This document shows, piece after piece, positions 6,236 through 11,360 of a stretch of 11,360 nucleotides of DNA (the stretch's first letter is position 1; every line of letters starts with the position of its first letter). This DNA is from Chlamydiota bacterium (GTDB lineage: Bacteria > Chlamydiota > Chlamydiia > Chlamydiales > SM23-39): contig JAJFMM010000044.1 in assembly GCA_021772165.1 (NCBI GenBank), forward strand, positions 1 through 11,360, written 5' to 3'. The translations under genes and the position numbers were made by a program. The notes beneath the pieces were generated by a model. The model was not told the DNA's origin and did not search any database. It saw only the letters and a list, made by a program, of their open reading frames with translations.

Positions 6236-7453
6236 CTATTGGAGGGTGCAGCAGCGGTTTGTATCCCGCCACGCTTTTGTAGTCTGAAGTGCATCGATCA
6301 ACGTAGGAGAGTCAAGCTTTAGAAAGATTTCTTTAAGCTCCTTGAAGACGTTGTATTTGTCTGCGATAGGAATGAGCTTTTCAAGCTGAGCAAAATTCAA
6401 AAGAGGTTCATCTTCTGAATAGAGCTCGGATACTGCATGCTTTAGAAGGGTGGGAAAGTGCTCTTGAGAAAGAGAGTAGACTTTGTCAGCCAGTGTGGAG
6501 CGTTTCGTAGACACAGCTAATATCAGCGCCTTTAAGAGCCTAGATCCTTGAATAGGAAGATCTTTTTCTATGGCAAACTCCAGGAGACGATCCATCATCG
6601 TAGGAGTGAAGGCATCTAAATTGAGGGCTTTTTGCGCAGCTGAGGTATGCTCTCTAGAAAAAGCGAACAACCTATCAACTAGCTCCATCTGATTTTTTTC
6701 TAACCCAAACAACAGCGCCTTTGAAAGCATAGCTATTGGTATCGGAAATTTATTTCGGTCAGCAATTTCGAGGAGAGGATTGAAGATCTCGAGATCGAAG
6801 ATACCGTCAGAGGATAAGAGCTCAAATTTTTCAGCCAGATGAAACAGCGATATACACTGCTGCAGCTCCTCCTCGTTTCCAACTAAATGACTCATAGCTT
6901 GCGCGATTCCAAGCTGGCGCGTTTTTTTAGGCAGCTCGCAAACAAAGGGAGAGTCGCTAGGATCGTAGCCGCATGCGATCATCAGCTGAAGGATTCCTCC
7001 GATCTCAACAGGGAGGAATGTCCAATGAGAAGAAAGTAGATCCTGCTCTTCTGCCAAATTGTATAAGGCCTGAAATTGTTCCTGCTGTTCACACTCATTC
7101 GATTGATAGTTTTTCTTTAGATACTCGTGGGCAGGTAGCTTCGGTTCTGTGTTATCAGCTAGATGGTATTGCCCCAGATAGCCCATGGCCTTTTCAATAG
7201 CTCGATGGCGCTCGAAGGGGGGCAGCCCTCGAAGAAACTGATGAGTCAGTCCCGGCTGTTTTGTCGCTAAGGTCAGGAGAACAATTCCTCCGAGCTCGTC
7301 ATGAGTGAAAGTCGCTGCATCGAGATTGAAGGCATCCCGATCGCATTGGAAGGTAGCTTCGGCTAGTCGGTAAAAGTCGCTGGCTGAATCTTCAGCCGGA
7401 GAATTATTTAAAAGAGAGAGAGGCACTATTGTGTAGGCAGGAGGAATAGTCAT
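6236..7453 (-). CDS. Helical-repeat protein with C-terminal CaaX box, 405 aa (putative effector)
   Basis: This is a paralog of the 534-aa protein. Its first half has two imperfect copies of the shared repeat: GGIVLLTLATKQPGL... KAMGYLGQYH (55-97, then LKKNYQSNECEQQEQF at 112-127) and GGILQLMIA... IAQAMSHLVG (152-192). Its second half has two tandem copies of a module of about 62 residues: 219-278 (FNPLLEIADRNKFPIPI... LFAFSREH) and 279-341 (LDAFTPTMMDRLLEFA... VYSLSQEH). It ends TKAW, five residues, CCTLQ. The last four, CTLQ, are a possible CaaX box; Gln at the end is accepted by farnesyltransferase (established). It lacks the middle region that the 534-aa and 464-aa paralogs share. ATG 7453 is the only good start, though no ribosome site is seen. 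It leads the tight cluster with the 534-aa and RING-like genes. Confidence 0.75.
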   Translation of the reverse strand: MTIPPAYTIVPLSLLNNSPAEDSASDFYRLAEATFQCDRDAFNLDAATFTHDELGGIVLLTLATKQPGLTHQFLRGLPPFERHRAIEKAMGYLGQYHLADNTEPKLPAHEYLKKNYQSNECEQQEQFQALYNLAEEQDLLSSHWTFLPVEIGGILQLMIACGYDPSDSPFVCELPKKTRQLGIAQAMSHLVGNEEELQQCISLFHLAEKFELLSSDGIFDLEIFNPLLEIADRNKFPIPIAMLSKALLFGLEKNQMELVDRLFAFSREHTSAAQKALNLDAFTPTMMDRLLEFAIEKDLPIQGSRLLKALILAVSTKRSTLADKVYSLSQEHFPTLLKHAVSELYSEDEPLLNFAQLEKLIPIADKYNVFKELKEIFLKLDSPTLIDALQTTKAWRDTNRCCTLQ

Positions 7454-7479
7454 AAGTCTAAAGTTTGTTTTTTTATAAT

Positions 7480-7666
7480 AATGTGCAGCATTGCGTTTCT
7501 GTTTCTATCCAAGAGGTTATTTTCAGCCAGGGCCTGTCACAGTTTTACTCCAATCGTAGTTATGTCGGGCTTGAGCCTACCTAGTGCATAAGAGAGGGAA
7601 ATATCGAATATTTCTGGAGTAAATGCGTTGATTTTGATGCCCTTCTCTTTCGTGCTCTTCCGAAAA
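7480..7666 (-). pseudogene. Decayed C-terminal remnant of the 464-aa paralog
   Basis: Read on the minus strand beyond TGA 7669-7667, the sequence still encodes family protein. First FSEEHE is in the same frame as the gene; then, after a one-base shift near 7644, comes INAFTPEIFDISLSYA. The latter matches LDAFTPTMMDRLLEFA of the 405-aa protein and TSFTPKLFDRFLPFA of the 534-aa protein. After a second stop (7539-7537) QALAENNLLDRN lines up with the VLLAALEEENLP part of the 534-aa protein. The segment therefore is not true intergenic DNA. It is the broken 3' part of the upstream gene, and the CaaX end is gone. Confidence 0.6.
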
Positions 7667-9061
7667 TCATATTTTATTTAGATCTTGAAGAAGCCGGATG
7701 CAAATATCAGGGTTTTCAATCGTAGAGTCGATACCTTCTTGAATAAGGAGTTGGATCTCAGGGAGCGCTTCATTCGGATCTAGCAGATTCAGGAGCTTTT
7801 GGAATGAAGCCGGTAAAAAGGGGGTTTCCTCATACTCGCAAATAAGCTGTTGGATCGCAGAGATTAGGACTCTCTGAGTTTGTACTCCCGGATAATCAAG
7901 AAATGGGAAGTGGCTCGTCATCGTATTCGATTTTACTGCCTTTACCAGATAAGAGGCCAAAAAGAGATTTGCTTTTTCCGGGTGTGCTTTGGCAAAAGAA
8001 GAGAGTTGCTGATCATCGACTAAGGTGTATAAGTGCTCAAAGTGCTCAAATTGATGGATGAAGTCTTCTTTTTTGCTTCTTCCTAGAGAATCCAGGGCTT
8101 CTGAGATTCCCTGCCGGAGCATCTGGGTAGGAAGGCTATTGATAAATTGAAAGAGGCTCTCAGGCTGTTTTGCAGAAAAGCAGAGCTTCTCTCCAGCCAG
8201 GGAAAATAGATCCTGAAACTGTTCTCGTCTCAGCGGATTGTCAGCGTGATAGTATTTTTTAAGCAGAGCTATGACTTTTTTGATATTAAGAGACTTTTTA
8301 AAAAGTGGGGAAGAGAGTCTGGGCACGCCTTTATCTATCATGAGAAGGACGATGGGACTAAGCTCTTCAGAAGAGAGCGAAAAGCAAGGAAAGGCGATTC
8401 TTTTTTTGTGAGCGATACGACATAACTGATCAAACTGAGTCAGTAGTTCCTCATTGCCAGCTCGATAACAGCTTCCGAGAAAACTTAGCGCTCTTTTCAT
8501 GCCTTCTTTCTGCAGATCTACAGAGAGAGAGGAGAGAAATTGCTCTGTAAAATCGGGGACTTTCGTTGTTAGTGTTAGTAGAACAGCAGCACTGAGCATT
8601 TCATATGGGAGCTCTCTTTGCTCTCGAATTGTATCGATGAGTAGCAGAGTGCCTTTTTCAGTAAATCCATAGGTGCCGGCCTCATTTGAGGCAATCATGT
8701 TGCATAAATTGGAAAAGATCCCTGCATCGCAAGTCATTTGAATGGCAAACTGTAAAATATCCTCATCGTAGTACCACTTTGTTTGATGTTTATGGCTAGG
8801 ATCAGGAAACTCCGGAAGTGGCTTACCCAGCATTTTACACCACTCCATCACCCAGTCTAAAAAGAGGTGGGGAGAATCTTCGGGCGGAGCTGCGCTTAGA
8901 ATAGACACTTTGCTTTGAGCGAGGTGATAGGCTGGCTGGGGCGGTTGTTGTATGTGTTGCAGTGCCTCTCTGTTAATTTTAGCACAGAGCGAATCTGTGC
9001 AGAAATCAGACAAATGATCGATGGACTCCATTCGAGATGGATTTGGGCGAGATATATTCAT
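7667..9061 (-). CDS. Helical-repeat paralog, C-terminally truncated, 464 aa
   Basis: This is the third member of the repeat family. The shared repeat occurs at about 195-210 (LGSCYRAGNEELLTQF) and 267-282 (LKKYYHADNPLRREQF), with a degraded copy near 326-342. Residues about 395-464 (TQRVLISAIQQLICEYEE... ENPDICIRLLQD) align with 264-366 of the 534-aa protein (AQSLLASTVKRLATEYKN... ERPEICKTLLHF). Residues 1-150 are unique and contain several Trp and Cys (FLDWVMEWCKMLGKP). The protein stops at TGA 7669-7667, where its paralogs continue for more than 100 residues to a CaaX box; the lost part lies decayed downstream. ATG 9061 is preferred to the TTG at 9073, since neither has a ribosome site. The gene follows the transporter by 59 nt. 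It may still be expressed as a soluble short form or be on the way to a pseudogene. Confidence 0.7.
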   Translation of the reverse strand: MNISRPNPSRMESIDHLSDFCTDSLCAKINREALQHIQQPPQPAYHLAQSKVSILSAAPPEDSPHLFLDWVMEWCKMLGKPLPEFPDPSHKHQTKWYYDEDILQFAIQMTCDAGIFSNLCNMIASNEAGTYGFTEKGTLLLIDTIREQRELPYEMLSAAVLLTLTTKVPDFTEQFLSSLSVDLQKEGMKRALSFLGSCYRAGNEELLTQFDQLCRIAHKKRIAFPCFSLSSEELSPIVLLMIDKGVPRLSSPLFKKSLNIKKVIALLKKYYHADNPLRREQFQDLFSLAGEKLCFSAKQPESLFQFINSLPTQMLRQGISEALDSLGRSKKEDFIHQFEHFEHLYTLVDDQQLSSFAKAHPEKANLFLASYLVKAVKSNTMTSHFPFLDYPGVQTQRVLISAIQQLICEYEETPFLPASFQKLLNLLDPNEALPEIQLLIQEGIDSTIENPDICIRLLQDLNKI

Positions 9062-9105
9062 TCGGAATAACAACTTGGAGTAAAAAATAGGGTGATACGC
9101 CGAAG

Positions 9106-9111
9106 AGTATA
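9106..9111 (-). promoter_or_regulatory. Possible -10 element before the 464-aa gene
   Basis: The minus strand reads TATACT, 44 nt upstream of ATG 9061, in the gap after the transporter gene. The -35 candidates (CTGAAT at 17-bp spacing, ACTGAA at 18-bp) are poor. This is only a weak hint that the effector block has its own promoter. Confidence 0.25.
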
Positions 9112-9120
9112 GAGGATGAA

Positions 9121-10395
9121 CTAATTAAATTCAGTTCTTTTTCTGGCGTAGAAGCCGGAAGCGGCGCTGATCAGAGCGCAGCAGATCAGAAACCAGATGG
9201 CGATATTTGGCTGCGTGCGATAGATGAGAAAGGTGATCAAAATGGGCGCCATGCCCATCAAGGCATAGACGATGTTGTAGCAGAGCGCGATGCCGGTGTA
9301 GCGCGCTTCAGTGGGAAATCCCGAGGAAAGTAACGGGAAATAACTCGCGATCGAAGCGGAAATCGCAGTTTGGTAGAGCATCATAAAGAGGATCAGAGCT
9401 GCAAGATTGCCGAAGGCGAGTAGGTGAAAGAGCGGAAAAGCCATGGGGATAAAACCTAAAGAGGCGATCAGAAACAGAGTGAGTGCGCCCCAGCGATCAG
9501 CCAGATAGCCGAAAAGAGGCAGGGTTACAGCCGACCAAGCCAGTCCATAGGTCATGGCGAGATAGACCGTACTCGGAGTGTAGGCGAAATAGGTGCTGAG
9601 ATACGTGGGCAGATAGAGAGAAAAGATGATGAGGCCTGCGAGAAAGACCGTCATCCCGATGCCGGTAAACACATTGGTGCGATAGCGTCGCATAAGCAGC
9701 AGCAGCGGCTCTTTGATCGATTTTTTCCGAGAGCGCTTGGAGTCCCACTGAAGAAATTCAGGCGTTTCATGCATCTGTTTGCGAATGAGATAGTTGGCAA
9801 ATGCGAGCAGGCCACCAAAGAGAAAAGGCATCCGCCATCCCCATTGTAGAATCTGCTCTGTAGTGAGCGTGCGAGAGAGGATAAAGAGAATCAGAGAGGC
9901 CAAAAGAGAGCCAAGGCCGACACTGGAGATCACAAATCCGGAGTAGAGGGCGCGTCTGTTTTTACCGGCGTGCTCATGGACGACAGTAATCGCCCCCGGC
10001 AGCTCAGCGCCGAAAGAGAGCCCTTGCAAAACGCGCAAGGCGACGAGCAGCACAGCGGCGCTCTCGCCGATCTGGTCTCGCGTCGGCAAACACCCCATCG
10101 CAAAAGTCGCTCCCGTCATCAGCATCATCACAGATAAAAACGTGCTTTTGCGGCCAAACGTGTCACCAATCATGCCGAAAATCACACCGCCAAAAGGCCT
10201 TGCAATGTAGCCGACGGCAAACGCGCCGAACGCTTTCATCTGGTTGATCCAGAGCTCACTGCTAGAGAAAAAGAGGGTATTGAGATAGGCGACCATCATC
10301 CCATAGACGATGAAATCGTAGTATTCGAGGCCGGCTCCGAGACTTGCGAGCCAAGTTGTTTTCCGCGCTCTTTGCGACATAATGGAAATGAGCAT
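9121..10395 (-). CDS. MFS transporter, metabolite:H+ symporter type (KgtP/ProP-like)
   Basis: This is a 424-residue inner-membrane protein with about 12 hydrophobic segments, the normal length for KgtP-like members. Family marks are GAGLEYYDFIVYG at 20-32 (helix 1 of the metabolite:H+ symporter group), RPFGG at 66-70 with GDTFGRK at 77-83 (the MFS loop 2-3 motif), and RVLQGLSFGAELPGA at 121-135. A basic central loop (KRSRKK) separates the two halves. Relatives carry organic acids, proline/betaine or other small solutes with protons; the substrate here cannot be read. There is no ProP-type C-terminal coiled coil. The start is ATG 10395, because GAGGAG lies 6 nt before it; a longer frame from TTG 10419 spans that ribosome site. 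It is transcribed divergently from the DUF2975/XRE pair, with a 10-bp inverted repeat between them that may control it. Confidence 0.88.
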   Translation of the reverse strand: MLISIMSQRARKTTWLASLGAGLEYYDFIVYGMMVAYLNTLFFSSSELWINQMKAFGAFAVGYIARPFGGVIFGMIGDTFGRKSTFLSVMMLMTGATFAMGCLPTRDQIGESAAVLLVALRVLQGLSFGAELPGAITVVHEHAGKNRRALYSGFVISSVGLGSLLASLILFILSRTLTTEQILQWGWRMPFLFGGLLAFANYLIRKQMHETPEFLQWDSKRSRKKSIKEPLLLLMRRYRTNVFTGIGMTVFLAGLIIFSLYLPTYLSTYFAYTPSTVYLAMTYGLAWSAVTLPLFGYLADRWGALTLFLIASLGFIPMAFPLFHLLAFGNLAALILFMMLYQTAISASIASYFPLLSSGFPTEARYTGIALCYNIVYALMGMAPILITFLIYRTQPNIAIWFLICCALISAASGFYARKRTEFN

Positions 10396-10401
10396 CGCAC
10401 T

Positions 10402-10407
10402 CTCCTC
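10402..10407 (-). promoter_or_regulatory. Ribosome binding site GAGGAG of the transporter
   Basis: The minus strand reads GAGGAG, then 6 nt, then ATG 10395. This fixes the start eight codons inside the longest open frame. Confidence 0.75.
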
Positions 10408-10421
10408 GATTGATGGCAAGA

Positions 10422-10463
10422 AATGATTGAAACTTGACTATAAATTATCGTTATTCAATCATT
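10422..10463. promoter_or_regulatory. 10-bp perfect inverted repeat, candidate operator
   Basis: aatgattgaa (10422-10431) and ttcaatcatt (10454-10463) are exact reverse complements. They are spaced 32 bp centre to centre, about three helical turns. The dyad occupies the gap between the divergent starts at 10395 and 10488. A TTGACT hexamer (10434-10439) and an AT-rich core ATAAATTAT (10440-10448) lie inside it. It would suit a dimeric regulator, most simply the XRE protein encoded at 11039. The -10 partner of TTGACT is poor. Confidence 0.5.
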
Positions 10464-10476
10464 GGGTCTTTAACAC

Positions 10477-10482
10477 AAGGAG
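10477..10482 (+). promoter_or_regulatory. Ribosome binding site AAGGAG of the DUF2975 gene
   Basis: AAGGAG lies 5 nt before ATG 10488. It selects that start over an upstream in-frame start at 10434, which would cover the operator region. Confidence 0.8.
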
Positions 10483-10487
10483 TTCAT

Positions 10488-11036
10488 ATGAAAAAAATCG
10501 TCTCTATCAGCCGTATTCTGAAATGGTCCGCCATTGTCATCTGTATGTTACTGCCACTACTCGAAGCTGGTTACTGGATCACAGATGGATATTCGCGTCT
10601 CATTCCCTACTTCACAGCGAACCCGCTACCTACATTTGGCGAGTGGCCTGTAGGCTGGTCTGATTTGACGGGAATGCAGAAAGGCTTAAGTTTCTTATCC
10701 AATCTCATCACGACCGTGTTTTCCATGGCCTCGCTTGCCTATCTTGCGAAGACGTTCGCATCGATAGAAAGATTGCAGCTGTTTGCCAAGGAGAATGCGG
10801 CGAATGTAAGAAAAGCGGGATGGGCGCTGATTGGAGCTGTGATCGCAGCACCCATCTCAACGGCGTGCCTCTCTTTAGCTCTTACCTATCGCAATCCCGT
10901 GGGCCATCGCAATCTCTCGATCTCATTCGGATCGCCTCAACTGATTCATCTGGGATTTGGGCTGGCGCTTCTCTTGCTATCCTGGATTCTAAAAAAAGCT
11001 GCTGAGATGCATGAAGAGCAGCAAGGAACGGTGTAA
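10488..11036 (+). CDS. DUF2975 family membrane protein
   Basis: This is a 182-residue protein with four hydrophobic segments at about 11-30, 68-92, 110-131 and 150-167. The family features are the QLFAKENAANVRKAGWALIG block (about 115-134, the 'F..EN...lr..Gw' pattern of DUF2975) and the C-terminal ILKKAAEMHEEQQGTV, where family members commonly end in a charged helix and a short hydrophobic tail. DUF2975 proteins are usually encoded directly before a small XRE regulator, as here, and are thought to work with it as a membrane-linked regulatory pair. The biochemical role is not established. The start is ATG 10488, set by AAGGAG. The stop is only 2 nt from the next ATG, so the two genes are surely one operon. 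It is divergent from the MFS gene. Confidence 0.85.
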   Translation: MKKIVSISRILKWSAIVICMLLPLLEAGYWITDGYSRLIPYFTANPLPTFGEWPVGWSDLTGMQKGLSFLSNLITTVFSMASLAYLAKTFASIERLQLFAKENAANVRKAGWALIGAVIAAPISTACLSLALTYRNPVGHRNLSISFGSPQLIHLGFGLALLLLSWILKKAAEMHEEQQGTV

Positions 11037-11038
11037 AT

Positions 11039-11263
11039 ATGCCTATTTACGTACATCTCGATGTGATGCTGGCGAAAAAGAAGATGCGTTCCAAGGAGCT
11101 AGCTGAAGCGATTGGCATTACAGAGCAGAATCTCTCGATACTGAAGACGGGAAAAGCGAAAGCGCTGCGTTTGAGTACACTGGAAGTGATCTGTGAGATT
11201 CTCGAATGCCAGCCAGGAGACTTGCTGGAGTTTAGAGAAGAAGAGTCAGGACAGCTCGAATAA
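11039..11263 (+). CDS. XRE-family HTH regulator (YozG-like), partner of DUF2975
   Basis: This 74-residue protein is almost entirely one Cro/C1-type helix-turn-helix domain. MRSKELAEAIGI forms helices 1-2 (about 16-27), TEQNLSILKTGKAKALR the recognition helix and following turn (28-44), and STLEVICEILECQPGDLLEF (46-65) the usual end of the fold. NLSILKTGKAKA is typical of the small YozG-type regulators that accompany DUF2975 proteins. It should bind DNA as a dimer. The 10-bp inverted repeat at 10422-10463, upstream of its own operon and of the transporter, is a natural candidate site (inference). ATG 11039 is 2 nt after the upstream stop; AAGGA at 11023-11027 is a distant ribosome site, so translation is probably coupled. 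The tail (EEESGQLE) is acidic. Confidence 0.9.
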   Translation: MPIYVHLDVMLAKKKMRSKELAEAIGITEQNLSILKTGKAKALRLSTLEVICEILECQPGDLLEFREEESGQLE

Positions 11264-11360
11264 AAAAAGGAACAGGATAAATAGGATCGCCTACGGCGGC
11301 AGGGTTAGCCGGATAGCAATATGTTTACGGCGGATACAGCCGCCGGGGGCGCTAATGCGA
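11264..11360. other. GC-rich window end with a 6-bp hairpin; no gene assigned
   Basis: CGGCGG-ATACAG-CCGCCG at 11328-11345 is a perfect 6-bp stem, and TACGGCGG occurs twice (11292-11299 and 11326-11333). No T-run follows on either strand, so an intrinsic terminator is not shown. Short open frames that run off the end exist on both strands but cannot be judged. Confidence 0.3.

Noticed and set aside
6973..7200. 75-aa plus-strand frame within the 405-aa gene
   Set aside because: Antisense shadow, with no start signal and no motif.
11291..11360. Minus-strand C-terminal fragments (for example ending AVNILLSG or AIRLTLPP) and a plus-strand start at 11321 (MFTADTAAGG)
   Set aside because: Each has fewer than 25 codons, runs off the window, and lacks any family motif or ribosome site; there is no basis for choosing among them.
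1..11360. CRISPR arrays, tRNA or rRNA genes, insertion sequences
   Set aside because: No regularly spaced repeats, no cloverleaf or rRNA-like segments and no transposase motifs were seen in any region.

Overview
The window looks like part of the chromosome of a host-associated, probably intracellular bacterium. My best guess is Chlamydiota, of the environmental Parachlamydiales type. The reasons are aroK and aroC lying close together on one strand, as in chlamydial aro clusters, and next to them a set of paralogous helical-repeat proteins. Two of these end in eukaryote-type CaaX boxes and one is followed by a small RING-like zinc protein. This placement is inference; no rRNA or other decisive marker is present.

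Layout. 1-262 (+) is the 3' end of an APC-type amino-acid permease. 263-2011 is an AT-rich stretch with a small, possibly frameshifted hypothetical gene (518-900) and an unrecognised 285-aa protein (1061-1918), closed by a structured convergent terminator region. 2012-4250 (-) carries aroC (chorismate synthase) and aroK (shikimate kinase). Between them an oppositely oriented gene for a 166-aa protein sits inside a 17-bp direct repeat, as though inserted. 4294-9061 (-) is the putative effector block, in transcription order: a 464-aa paralog whose C-terminal part survives only as a decayed remnant (7480-7666), a 405-aa paralog ending CTLQ, a 534-aa paralog ending CILS, and a 107-aa RING-like protein. 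The last three are spaced by 9 and 4 nt and lead into aroK after 43 nt, so they are probably cotranscribed. 9121-10395 (-) is a major-facilitator transporter of the metabolite:H+ symporter type. Divergent from it is a DUF2975 membrane protein plus XRE regulator pair (10488-11263, +). The intergenic region between them holds a perfect 10-bp inverted repeat that may be their operator. The last ~100 bases are GC-rich and unassigned.

How the genes work together. aroK and aroC perform the third-from-last and last steps of chorismate synthesis. The XRE/DUF2975 pair is probably an autoregulated membrane-linked switch and may also control the divergent transporter. The central block is the most interesting part. 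If the CaaX ends are real, the host cell could prenylate these proteins and anchor them to host membranes, with the small RING-like protein as a possible ubiquitin-ligase partner. That model is inferred from motifs and gene order only.
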